From an uncultured Campylobacter sp. (lineage in GTDB: Bacteria > Campylobacterota > Campylobacteria > Campylobacterales > Campylobacteraceae), in contig ONQI01000081.1 in assembly GCA_900319915.1 (NCBI GenBank), forward strand, positions 1 through 34,359: a DNA stretch of 34,359 nt, written 5' to 3'. The stretch's first letter is position 1. Each line of letters opens with the position of its first letter. Below the pieces are notes generated by a model that saw only the letters and a program-made list of their open reading frames with translations, did not search any database and was not told the DNA's origin. Shown one piece after another: positions 7,853 through 14,450 of the stretch. The position numbers were made by a program, and so were the translations under genes.

Positions 7853-8416
7853 TCAGATTTCTTTGAACGCGCTCTTTTTACAGCCGCAAATCGGACAAAC
7901 GTAATCGCCCGGTTCTTCGCTTATTTCTCCTTCGTGCTCGTAGCCGCAAATCGGACAGACGTAGGTTTTTTTAGGCGCGTCGCTTTTTGTTTCGCGGACG
8001 CTTGCGGGTGCGTATTTTTCGTAAATATCGCGCGTTTTGACGCCGTGATGACGCTCTTGGAGCGCGAAATATTCGACGCTATCGGCCGCTTCGCCTAGTC
8101 CCTCGGCGCGAAGCGCGGCGGCTAGGGCGTTTATGCTCTCTTCACCTTTAAACTCGACTTTTGACAGCCCTTTGACTAACGCCCAAAACGCCTTTTCGTC
8201 TTTTGGGTATTTGCCGTTTAGCGTCGCGTAAAATCCCGCGTGATTGACCTCTTGATTGCCTAAGCCGATAAACTCTTTGGCGACCTCGGGAAGTCCGTAG
8301 TCTTGGGCTATACGAGCCATGGCGTAATACATCATACCTCCCATAGCCTCGCCCGTAGCCAACGCCGCGACTTGTTTTTCTAGTTTTGTGCCTTTTGTTT
8401 GACCGTAAACGCTCAT
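7853..8416 (-). CDS. rbr: Rubrerythrin (diiron ferritin-like plus rubredoxin domain)
   Basis: 187 residues. The N-terminal ferritin-like four-helix domain has the diiron ligand motifs E56-V-N-H59 and E121-R-H-H124, plus additional Glu residues such as E23. The C-terminal rubredoxin domain has four cysteines in CPICGYE (154, 157) and CPICGCKKSAF (174, 177). Rubrerythrins reduce hydrogen peroxide to water using electrons passed through the rubredoxin iron, protecting microaerophiles such as Campylobacter. Unlike C. jejuni desulforubrerythrin, no extra N-terminal desulforedoxin domain is present. The start ATG 8416 follows TAAGGAG. It lies downstream of the M15 peptidase gene on the same strand with a palindrome in the 45-nt gap. 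The alternative name reverse-type rubrerythrin does not fit, because here the rubredoxin is C-terminal. Confidence 0.94.
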   Translation of the reverse strand: MSVYGQTKGTKLEKQVAALATGEAMGGMMYYAMARIAQDYGLPEVAKEFIGLGNQEVNHAGFYATLNGKYPKDEKAFWALVKGLSKVEFKGEESINALAAALRAEGLGEAADSVEYFALQERHHGVKTRDIYEKYAPASVRETKSDAPKKTYVCPICGYEHEGEISEEPGDYVCPICGCKKSAFKEI

Positions 8417-8461
8417 TTTATCTCCTTAAATAAAGATTTTAATAATTCAAATTTGAACCGT

Positions 8462-9196
8462 TCACCCGTTGTTCGGATACAAAATCTTCACAATGGCGTC
8501 CGGTAGCTCAAAGTGCTGATAATCCTTGCAGCTTTGCCATTCTCCGCCCCACTCGAAGCCGTGTTCCTTAAATAATTTGTAGCAAAGCGAGTTTTTGTCG
8601 ATTTTGTATGGGAAATTTGCGGCGCGGTCGAGGTATTTTTCGGCGGTCGCGGGCTCTAAGACACGCCCTTTGTCCGTATATTTCACGTATGGATTATAAA
8701 GCGTGTTGATATCAACCGCCAGCCCCAGCCCGTGCTTGGAAATTTTGGTCGTGTGCGAAATGAAACGGAAATTAAAGCACGAGGAATTGTTGTCTCGCAT
8801 GCTCGTTTCGTCGTCCGCGCCGTACTCGTCGATGAGACGGATTTTTTCGATAGGGTAATTTGCTTCGTAAAGTTTATAAAAGATATCTATCAAATCCGCG
8901 GCAATATAAGTATTGCATATCATTTCGCCCTCTTTGGTCGCCCCGCTCAAATCCTTATGCAATAGGTGCAAATAACGCAAATCTTCAAGAGCCAAAGGAC
9001 AATTATCCTTGAACGATTTGCCTTTAATTCGCGTGAAAATTGCATCGTCAATGCGCGAAACGTAAAAGCCTTCGCGTTTCGTCGCCGCTTGGTTTATAGA
9101 CGTTTTTTGTGTCGCTCCAAAAGTCGCGCTCGCTCCAAAAGTCGCGGCGCCCAAAGCCGCCGCTGTCAAAAATTCACGTCTAGATAAATTTGACAT
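8462..9196 (-). CDS. Tat-exported M15 family peptidase (D-Ala-D-Ala carboxypeptidase-like)
   Basis: 244 residues from ATG 9196 (MSNLSRREFLTAAALGAATF); AAAGGAAAG lies just upstream, so I prefer this to the in-frame TTG at 9211. The N-terminus is a twin-arginine signal (SRREFL). The catalytic zinc site of the M15C/VanY-like fold is visible: H155-G-L-G-L-A-V-D162 for the first His and Asp ligands, HGFEWGGEW for the catalytic Glu region, and Y-Q-H228-F-E-L for the last His. Such enzymes cut D-alanyl or L-alanyl-D bonds of peptidoglycan peptides in the periplasm. The family member is not identified further. It follows xthA on the same strand after 22 nt. Confidence 0.86.
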   Translation of the reverse strand: MSNLSRREFLTAAALGAATFGASATFGATQKTSINQAATKREGFYVSRIDDAIFTRIKGKSFKDNCPLALEDLRYLHLLHKDLSGATKEGEMICNTYIAADLIDIFYKLYEANYPIEKIRLIDEYGADDETSMRDNNSSCFNFRFISHTTKISKHGLGLAVDINTLYNPYVKYTDKGRVLEPATAEKYLDRAANFPYKIDKNSLCYKLFKEHGFEWGGEWQSCKDYQHFELPDAIVKILYPNNG

Positions 9197-9218
9197 TTTC
9201 TTTCCTTTCAAATTTGAA

Positions 9219-9977
9219 TTACAAGTCGATTTCTATCCCCACGGGGCAGTGGTCGCTGCCCGCTATTTCGCTTAGGACGAACGCGTCTTTGAGGCGCGGG
9301 CGCAGATTGGCGCTGATGAAAAAATAATCAATCCGCCAGCCTACGTTCCTCTCGCGCGCCCTCATACGATAGCTCCACCACGAATAAACGTCCTTTTTAT
9401 CGCCGTGAACGGCGCGGTAGGTATCCACAAAACCGCTCGCGATTACTTCGTCTATCCACGCGCGCTCGATAGGCAAAAATCCGCTCGTTTTTTCGTTGGC
9501 TTTGGGGTGCGCGAGATCGATTTCGCGGTGCGCGGTGTTCACGTCGCCGCAAAATATCACGCCAAGTCCGCTTCTTGCTAGGGCTTTGGCGTAGGCTAGA
9601 AATTTGGCGTAAAAATCCATTTTGTAGGCGAGTCGCTCCTCGCTTTGTTGTCCGTTTGGAAAGTAAATGTTGAAAAGCACGACGTCGTCAAACCGGTGCT
9701 CTAGGATGCGCCCCTCGTCGTCATCGAAAAACTCGCATTTTTTCGCGACGTTTTCAAATTTGGCTAGGCTCGCCACGCCCGAATACCCGGCTCTCGTCGC
9801 CGAGTTCACGTCGATTTGCGAAAAGCCTAGATTATAGACGCTCGCGGGGATTTGTTCGGGCTTGGATTTGATTTCTTGCAAGCCCACAAAATCGACGTCC
9901 GAGCCTTTTAACCACTCAAACGCACCTTTGCTTTCCGCGGCGCGAAGACCGTTTATATTCCATGAAATTAACTTCAA
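9219..9977 (-). CDS. xthA: Exodeoxyribonuclease III
   Basis: 252 residues when started at TTG 9977 (LKLISWNINGLRAAESKGAF), the normal length and N-terminus of ExoIII. The open frame runs upstream to 10100, but that part is arginine-rich nonsense overlapping a hairpin repeat. The TTG belongs to a CAAATTTGAA palindrome and has AAAGG about 6 nt upstream. Catalytic residues of the exonuclease-endonuclease-phosphatase fold are visible: WNINGLR, LQEIKS (metal-binding Glu35), FCGDVNTAHREIDL (Asp/Asn) and the final AGSDHCPVG (Asp-His pair). It acts in base excision repair as an AP endonuclease and 3'-5' exonuclease. In C. jejuni the neighbour is eptC, then dgkA; here only a hairpin element separates xthA from the divergent dgkA. 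Confidence 0.94.
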   Translation of the reverse strand: MKLISWNINGLRAAESKGAFEWLKGSDVDFVGLQEIKSKPEQIPASVYNLGFSQIDVNSATRAGYSGVASLAKFENVAKKCEFFDDDEGRILEHRFDDVVLFNIYFPNGQQSEERLAYKMDFYAKFLAYAKALARSGLGVIFCGDVNTAHREIDLAHPKANEKTSGFLPIERAWIDEVIASGFVDTYRAVHGDKKDVYSWWSYRMRARERNVGWRIDYFFISANLRPRLKDAFVLSEIAGSDHCPVGIEIDL

Positions 9978-9998
9978 ATTTGCCTTTCGCGGCTCGTC

Positions 9999-10124
9999 TT
10001 TTCGGATATTTTGGCGGATTGTTTGCGTTCGCTTCATTGCGGAGGGCGTTTTAGCCCGCCTCATTCGCTCGCGCTCCTTCTGCTTGCGGTTGCGAAGCAA
10101 AAAACCGCCAAAATATTTCGAAAA
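9999..10124. repeat. Intergenic hairpin element A
   Basis: Arms 9999-10017 (TTTTCGGATATTTTGGCGG) and 10105-10124 are complementary over about 18 bp with one bulge, around an 87-nt interior. The interior shares the exact 20-mer AGCCCGCCTCATTCGCTCGC with the element at 28862-28942 and aligns with it over about 60 nt. The element fills most of the xthA-dgkA spacer. Confidence 0.8.
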
Positions 10125-10174
10125 TACTTTGCCTTAGTTTTGTCTATTTTTTCAAATTATAACGAATTTTAGGG

Positions 10175-10180
10175 TATAAT
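10175..10180 (+). promoter_or_regulatory. Putative -10 box of dgkA
   Basis: AGGGTATAATTACCC: TATAAT 20 nt upstream of the TTG start and immediately followed by the AAAAAGG Shine-Dalgarno, so the leader would be very short. Flanking GGGTA/TACCC is a small palindrome. Confidence 0.6.
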
Positions 10181-10199
10181 TACCCAAAAAGGCTCAAAT

Positions 10200-10562
10200 T
10201 TGAAACCAAAATATAATTTTTTTGCCAACACCGGTTATGCGTTAGCGGGGCTAAAACAGATTTGGCTCTCCGAGCGCAGCTTTCGTATCGAAGTCGTTTT
10301 GATAGCTGTTTTTACGGCGTTAAACGCCTTTTTGCGCGTGGATTTGACGCTCCAACTCGTCGCCCAGCTCGCCATGCTAGGAATAATGCTCGCCGAGTGT
10401 ATAAATAGCGCGATTGAGCGCACGGTCGATCTCGTGACGAGCGATTTTCACCCCCTAGCGGGCGCGGCCAAGGACGCGGGTAGCGCGGCGGTTTTTATTT
10501 CGATTTCGTGCGCGGTTCTCGCGTGGGCGGCGGTGATTGCTAGAGGGCTAGAGTGGATTTAG
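10200..10562 (+). CDS. dgkA: Diacylglycerol kinase
   Basis: 120 residues, the standard length of the small integral-membrane DgkA trimer that phosphorylates diacylglycerol to phosphatidic acid, recycling lipid left over from periplasmic phosphate-group transfers. Three hydrophobic segments are visible. The active-site signature is EVVLIAVFTALN plus AECINSAIERTVDLVT, containing the Glu/Asn residues that bind Mg-ATP. The start is TTG 10200, formed by a CTCAAATTTGAAA palindrome, with AAAAAGG upstream. No in-frame ATG is available. The next gene overlaps by 10 nt. In C. jejuni the order is xthA-eptC-dgkA-Cj0258; the lipid kinase plus HTH order is kept here, without eptC. Confidence 0.96.
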   Translation: MKPKYNFFANTGYALAGLKQIWLSERSFRIEVVLIAVFTALNAFLRVDLTLQLVAQLAMLGIMLAECINSAIERTVDLVTSDFHPLAGAAKDAGSAAVFISISCAVLAWAAVIARGLEWI

Positions 10563-10783
10563 AGACAAAAATTCTAGGCAAAATCCTCGGCGAGCAAAAA
10601 TTAAAAGTCATCCGCTATGTCGCCGCAAACGCCGACGCGGAGGGATTTTTGCTCAAAACCGTGGCGCAGATTTGCGAGGATTGCGGCGCGACCAAGCCCA
10701 CCGTCATCGCCGCGCTAAAAACGCTCGAAGAAAAAAAGGCCTTAAAACCTCTAAAACGTGGGCTTTACAAGATATTTTTGTAA
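10553..10783 (+). CDS. Small winged-helix DNA-binding protein (Cj0258-position)
   Basis: 76 residues starting at GTG 10553 (overlapping dgkA by 10 nt). The central stretch TVAQICEDCGATKPTVIAALKTLEEKKAL is a helix-turn-helix, followed by a short basic wing (LKPLKRGLYKIFL). It resembles RepL/ArsR-type winged-helix proteins; in C. jejuni the gene after dgkA is annotated as an ArsR-type regulator. There are no metal-binding cysteines beyond one CxxC-like pair (Cys at CEDC), so metal sensing is only a possibility. Its target is unknown; coupling to dgkA and position before mntP are the only context. Confidence 0.8.
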   Translation: MDLETKILGKILGEQKLKVIRYVAANADAEGFLLKTVAQICEDCGATKPTVIAALKTLEEKKALKPLKRGLYKIFL

Positions 10784-10820
10784 TTCAAATTTGAATTATA
10801 GGCGCAAATAAAGGGAAAAT

Positions 10821-11366
10821 ATGGAATTATTATTACTCGCCGTCGCGCTCGCGATGGACTCCGTCGCGCTTTCGATGGCAAACGGCGCGAGACACGCCAA
10901 AATCACACTTTGGCAAACCTGTAAAATGGCGGGGTTTTACGGCCTCGCCCAAGCCGTCATGCCCGTGCTCGGATATTTGCTAGGACTTACTTTCGCGAGA
11001 TTTATCGCCCAAATCGACCATTTCATAGCGTTTATGATTTTGTGCTTTTTGGGGCTCAAGATGATAAAAGACAGCCGAGATAGACCCGAAAACGTAGATT
11101 TTTCACTAGGTTTTGGGACGCTGCTAGCCGGCGCGCTCGCCACGAGCATAGACGCGCTCGCGGTCGGCGTGACGTTTAGTTTTGGGGCGGTAAATATCGC
11201 GCTCGCGGCGTGCGTCATCGGGGCGGTGTGCTTCGCGCTGTGCGTGCCCGCGACTTACGTAGGACGCAAAGTAGGCGAGAAATTCGAGAGCAAGGCGATG
11301 ATTTTAGGCGGTGTGATACTAATAATGCTAGGCTGTAAAATCCTTGCCGAGCATTTATTTTTCTAG
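10821..11366 (+). CDS. mntP: Manganese efflux pump MntP
   Basis: 181 residues, with six hydrophobic segments. The two inverted-repeat halves each carry an aspartate-containing motif, VALAMDSVALSMANG near the start and ATSIDALAVGVTFSFG in the middle, the hallmark of MntP/YebN exporters in the inner membrane. The protein exports excess Mn(II). The start ATG 10821 follows AAAGGG. No yybP-ykoY manganese riboswitch is visible in the 37-nt gap from the HTH gene, which instead holds a palindrome and a TTATAG-type -10. Regulation by manganese would therefore need a protein or an upstream promoter. Confidence 0.94.
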   Translation: MELLLLAVALAMDSVALSMANGARHAKITLWQTCKMAGFYGLAQAVMPVLGYLLGLTFARFIAQIDHFIAFMILCFLGLKMIKDSRDRPENVDFSLGFGTLLAGALATSIDALAVGVTFSFGAVNIALAACVIGAVCFALCVPATYVGRKVGEKFESKAMILGGVILIMLGCKILAEHLFF

Positions 11367-11386
11367 GCGGCTCATCTTTTCCGCGC

Positions 11387-11471
11387 TTTTTGGCGAGCAT
11401 CGCGGTCGGCGGCGAGCGTCGATGAATAACGCATTCTATCTAGCCCGCGTCGCCACTCGCAACGCCAAAAA
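11387..11471. repeat. Intergenic hairpin element B (diverged)
   Basis: Arms TTTTTGGCG (11387-11395) and CGCCAAAAA (11463-11471) enclose about 67 nt. The arms and the segment TAGCCCGCGTCGCCACTCGC inside resemble elements at 9999-10124 and 28862-28942, with much divergence. It fills the mntP to acetyltransferase spacer. Confidence 0.6.
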
Positions 11472-11527
11472 TCATCGAAAAATCTTTTGCCGCGCGAGTT
11501 TAATTCAAATTTGATTAAGGAAAAACT

Positions 11528-12115
11528 ATGTTTGAAATCAAAGAAGCCAAACCCTCCGACGCGGCGGCTCTATTGGCGATTTACGCGCCTTACGTGAGAG
11601 AGAGCGCGGTAAGCTTCGAGTACGAGGCGCCAAGCGTAGAAGAGTTCGCCTCGCGCATTGCCGCCGTGCTGCAAAAATACCCCTATCTCGTGGCGTGCGA
11701 GGGAGAAAAAGCGCTAGGATACGCGAGCGCCGCGCCCTTTAAACGCCGCGCGGCATACGACTGGGCGGTGGAGACTTCGATTTACGTCGCGCAGGGCGAG
11801 CGCGGGAGAGGGATCGGGCGCGCGCTTTATGCGGCTTTGGAGGGCGCTCTGTCTTTGCAGGGCGTGCGAAATATGTGCGCTTGCGTCGCGTGGGGAGACG
11901 ACGAATACGTGAGTTTTGCGAGCGCGCTGTTTCACAAGAAAATGGGCTTTTCGCAAGTCGCGCATTTTCACGGTTGCGGATTCAAATTTGGTCGCCGGTA
12001 CGATATGATTTGGCTAGAAAAAATCATCGCGAGCCACGAATCCGCGCCCGCCCCGCTTCGCACTTGGGACGAGGTCAAACAAGAAGCGAGCGAGAAGTTG
12101 GGGATTTTAATTTAA
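11528..12115 (+). CDS. GNAT N-acetyltransferase, phosphinothricin/MnaT (YncA)-like
   Basis: 195 residues. It opens FEIKEAKPSDAAALLAIYAP as in the MnaT/phosphinothricin acetyltransferase group. The acetyl-CoA loop is QGERGRGIGRALYAALE (Q-x-x-G-x-G). The segment SIYVAQGERGRG precedes it and the end FHGCGFKFGRRYDMIWLEKI is the family's substrate-side region. These proteins N-acetylate methionine sulfone/sulfoximine or similar amino acids in the cytoplasm. The start ATG 11528 follows AAGGAAA. It stands alone between two repeat-filled spacers. One palindrome is read as Phe-Lys-Phe-Gly, within the C-terminal motif. Exact substrate not determinable. Confidence 0.9.
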   Translation: MFEIKEAKPSDAAALLAIYAPYVRESAVSFEYEAPSVEEFASRIAAVLQKYPYLVACEGEKALGYASAAPFKRRAAYDWAVETSIYVAQGERGRGIGRALYAALEGALSLQGVRNMCACVAWGDDEYVSFASALFHKKMGFSQVAHFHGCGFKFGRRYDMIWLEKIIASHESAPAPLRTWDEVKQEASEKLGILI

Positions 12116-12226
12116 ATTTGAAATGGCGGCTTGGATTTTCTGGTCTTTTCGTGGAGTTTCGCGAAAATACCTCGAAAATCCTTCGCCTTTGTTTTCTCTA
12201 TTTCAAATTTGAAAGTGCGGGTTGCC

Positions 12227-12261
12227 GTCATTGCGAGCGAGCAAAGCGAGCGCGGCAATCC
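12227..12261 (-). repeat. REP-like GATTGCC...GCAATGAC element, copy 1
   Basis: The minus strand reads GATTGCCGCGCTCGCTTTG then CTCGCTCGCAATGAC, near-identical (2-3 differences) to the plus-strand element at 14506-14539. It has ATTGC/GCAAT ends, as in common bacterial GTCATTGCGAG...GGCAATC repeats. Confidence 0.75.
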
Positions 12262-12368
12262 AGAAGTCTAAATGACAAGTTTGCTTAATTTAAATTTGAA
12301 TGATTAAACGGCGCGAAGCGTAGCCGAGTGCCAAATTTGATTTCAAATTTGAATTAGCCCAAGTTTTT

Positions 12369-12402
12369 GGATTGCCACGCCGTCAAAGACGGCTCGCAAT
12401 GG
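12369..12402 (+). repeat. REP-like element, copy 2, perfect hairpin
   Basis: ATTGC-cac-GCCGTC-aaa-GACGGC-tc-GCAAT: an outer 5-bp and an inner 6-bp stem closed by AAA. Same outer sequence as copies at 12227 and 14506 but a different centre. Confidence 0.75.
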
Positions 12403-12505
12403 CGGAAAAATAGCGAATAATGCGTTTCAAATTTGAACGCCCCGCAACTCGGCGCGGGCGTTTGAAAGGATTTTAAAAGGGATTTAAAAGGGTTTCAAAT
12501 TTGAA

Positions 12506-12768
12506 TCAATATCCTCTGCTGTTTAAAAAGCGATATTGCTTGCAACCGTCTCGGTAACCCATATTGCAGGCTTGGGCGTAAAGTTGTTTTGCTATTGACT
12601 TGTCTCGCTTTACTCCCATGCTACCATTTTCAAACAACATACCTAGTTTATAACAACTAGCTGCCTCGCCCCTATCGCAACCCAATGCGTATATCTTAGG
12701 CATGCCAGAAAGTCCCTGTCCATACGCCATAAGAGTGCACAAACTTACTAAAATATTGTCTTTTTCAT
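12506..12768 (-). CDS. Sel1/Hcp-like cysteine-rich repeat protein, 5' frameshift
   Basis: The C-terminal region (ALGCDRGEAASCYKLGMLF, then DKSIAKQLYAQACNMGYRDGCKQY) is a classic Sel1-like repeat of the Helicobacter cysteine-rich protein type, with one pair of cysteines per repeat forming a disulfide, so it should act in the periplasm. At 12768 an ATG preceded by a perfect AAAGGATAAACA starts MKK but hits a stop after six codons. The repeat frame joins one base out of register. Adding one A to the run of five A right after the ATG would give MKKDNILVSLCTLMAYGQGL, a credible signal peptide, and an 87-residue protein. Either a phase-variable tract, a mutation, or a sequencing error. It lies 21 nt after the secreted-protein gene. 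Confidence 0.62.
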
Positions 12769-12789
12769 TGTTTATCCTTTCAAATTTGA

Positions 12790-13698
12790 CTAATAATGTG
12801 GTTCGAAAGTTATGCTTCCGTGATTTGTCGATACTTCTACGTTGTATATTTTTTTGCAATCGCACATTGTATCTATGCCCCAATTATCGCTATATCCAAG
12901 CTCTGGCGACGGAAGTAGCGAAACCTTTTTTACCAATTTTTCGTTTTTAAGTAGGGGTTTCATTATATTATCGGGAACGGGTGCTTTTTCGCCCGTAATG
13001 TATTCGTAATGAAATGCTCCCGCTGAAGCAGCAGGTCTAAAATAAGCACCAGAGGTAAGCAGTAGCGTTTCGTTGTTAAAGGTAAAGTCGGTATTTTCTT
13101 CCGTTTTTAGCCTACTGATGTCTTTCGACACTATGCGAACCGGGCTTGTTAGATTATAAAACACTCCTTTGTCACTACTAACTAATTTTCCTGTTTTAAC
13201 CTCGCTAGGAATGTCGCTCTCGTTTTGAATACGCTTAAAAAGAAAGAGATCCTGATTCATAGATTTTGAATATATACTTCCCTCACCCCAGTCACTTTTA
13301 TTGTCTAGCGGCGTTTTGCAAGCAGCAGGCTTATAAGTGCAGTTTATCGTTATTACTATATCATCTGGGTGATCTTTTATATATTGTATTGCGTTTTTGT
13401 AATATTCGATTATTGCCTCATTTAAGTGTTCGTTGTTTTGTTTAAATATTTCGGTTATAACTCTGCATTTACCGTCATTTATGGATACTTTTTTTACGAC
13501 TAAATCTTCGGCTTTGGTATGAGATTTAAAAACTAGTCTGCAACCCGAAAAGGTTTTATTGAAACCAGCCCTTATCGGTGTGGGCTTTTCTATTACCGTC
13601 ATTTGTGCGTCGTTTTTCAAAAAGCCTAAATCCCAAGCGTTCGCGCCACTCGCCAATACTCCCGCTACCAAAAGCGAACTTAAAATTTTAGATTTCAT
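12790..13698 (-). CDS. Secreted protein of unknown function, six cysteines
   Basis: 302 residues from ATG 13698, preceded by AAAAGGAACAAT; I reject the longer in-frame start at 13791, which runs back through the zinc-ribbon gene. The N-terminus MKSKILSSLLVAGVLASGANAWDL is a textbook Sec signal peptide with cleavage after ANA. The mature part carries six cysteines (in SGCRLVF, GKCRVI, INCTYK, PAACKT, MCDCKK) suggesting three disulfides. I do not recognise a family. Codon and base use are clearly AT-richer than the genes around it, suggesting acquisition. Downstream is the Sel1-like gene, upstream the zinc-ribbon gene, all in one direction. Confidence 0.78.
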   Translation of the reverse strand: MKSKILSSLLVAGVLASGANAWDLGFLKNDAQMTVIEKPTPIRAGFNKTFSGCRLVFKSHTKAEDLVVKKVSINDGKCRVITEIFKQNNEHLNEAIIEYYKNAIQYIKDHPDDIVITINCTYKPAACKTPLDNKSDWGEGSIYSKSMNQDLFLFKRIQNESDIPSEVKTGKLVSSDKGVFYNLTSPVRIVSKDISRLKTEENTDFTFNNETLLLTSGAYFRPAASAGAFHYEYITGEKAPVPDNIMKPLLKNEKLVKKVSLLPSPELGYSDNWGIDTMCDCKKIYNVEVSTNHGSITFEPHY

Positions 13699-13730
13699 TA
13701 TTGTTCCTTTTTGTAAAAATGATAAAGCGT

Positions 13731-13895
13731 TTAAATAACGCTCACATAAATAGTACCATTTACTATTTTTACTTTTAAATGCGCTTTGCACTTAAAGCAG
13801 TGGCAAGTAAAACCCGCATTAATTTTCTCGGTAGCCTCGTGTTTTTGAACGAAACTGCCACATTTAGGGCAAACTATGTCTTTTTGTATTCCCAT
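13731..13895 (-). CDS. 54-residue zinc-ribbon protein
   Basis: Small gene found by reading the minus strand: ATG 13895 preceded by GGAGAAAAA, stop at 13731. The product begins MGIQKDIVCPKCGSFVQK and ends CKAHLKVKIVNGTIYVSVI. It has CPKCG and, about 18 residues later, CHCFKC, giving C-x2-C...C-x1-C-x2-C, which can bind one zinc ion. The layout recalls the Com-like zinc-finger translational regulators of Mu-type phages, but that is only resemblance. It precedes the secreted-protein gene by 32 nt and lies divergent to the XRE regulator, so it may be the first gene of the accessory operon. Confidence 0.7.
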   Translation of the reverse strand: MGIQKDIVCPKCGSFVQKHEATEKINAGFTCHCFKCKAHLKVKIVNGTIYVSVI

Positions 13896-13950
13896 TTTTT
13901 CTCCTTTTTGGATTTTTCAAGGGAATTTTACAACCCCGTCAATTCATCTC

Positions 13951-14011
13951 GAATAATAAAATCAACAAATTGAATAAGATTTTCATCTAAAATTCATTTA
14001 TTATTCAATTT
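13951..14011. promoter_or_regulatory. Overlapping inverted repeats, candidate operator of XRE regulator
   Basis: AAATTGAATAA (13967-13977) and TTATTCAATTT (14001-14011) are perfect 11-bp arms, and GAATAATAAA (13951-13960) pairs with TTTATTATTC (13997-14006). They sit in the 135-nt gap between the zinc-ribbon and XRE starts, where a dimeric repressor would control both directions. Confidence 0.5.
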
Positions 14012-14030
14012 GAATATCCGAGGAAGGGCA

Positions 14031-14450
14031 ATGGAAATCTACGAGCGAATAGCCGAACTAGCGAGCGAAAAAGGTCTATCCAAAAAGGTTCTCGTCGCCC
14101 GTATTCTCGCGCTCGAACCGCACCTGCGCTCCACGGGTGAGATACCTAGCGAATCCGCGCTTTACAACTATCTCAACGGCAACCGCGAAATCAAACTCGA
14201 ACTTGTTCCATATATCGCGCAAGCCCTCGGCGTTTTCGAGCAAGAGCTTTTCATTTGCTCCGAGCGCGATAAGACGCGGTTTTATCATCATTTGGCCGCT
14301 CGCTATGCGCTATTCGACCCGGAGTTTGCAGAGTTACTACCATACGCTTCGCCGCGCCTTATAGCGCATATCAAATCGCTATTGCGCGAGTCGCGCGATG
14401 AAGTGAAAGCCGCGATAGAAAAATCAAACGAAGAGATAAAGCAAAAATAA
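14031..14450 (+). CDS. XRE-family helix-turn-helix regulator
   Basis: 139 residues from ATG 14031 (MEIYERIAELASEKGLSKKV), chosen because GAGGAAGGG lies directly upstream; an in-frame TTG at 14010 would add seven residues. Residues about 10-75 form an XRE/HTH_3-type DNA-binding domain with PSESALYNYLNGNREIKLELV as the recognition part. The C-terminal half (FYHHLAARYALFDPEFAELL, EVKAAIEKSNEEIKQK) is helical, without a known ligand domain. Its divergent position to the accessory operon and the inverted repeats between them suggest it represses that operon and itself; this is inference. Similar regulators are common in Campylobacter. Confidence 0.82.
   Translation: MEIYERIAELASEKGLSKKVLVARILALEPHLRSTGEIPSESALYNYLNGNREIKLELVPYIAQALGVFEQELFICSERDKTRFYHHLAARYALFDPEFAELLPYASPRLIAHIKSLLRESRDEVKAAIEKSNEEIKQK

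Larger units (their letters stand above)
12116..12505. other. 390-nt spacer packed with palindromes and REP-like hairpins
   Basis: No credible gene is seen. It holds several TTCAAATTTGAA copies (about 12202, 12342, 12427, 12495), two REP-like hairpins (listed separately), and a GC-rich inverted repeat CGCCCCGC-aactcg-GCGCGGGCG near 12440-12462 that could be a terminator. Bases 12137-12200 also resemble the right-hand flank of hairpin element A. Confidence 0.7.

Noticed and set aside
9978-10100. N-terminal extension of xthA
   Set aside because: Arg-rich, overlaps hairpin element A, not found in normal ExoIII; the TTG at 9977 gives the standard N-terminus.
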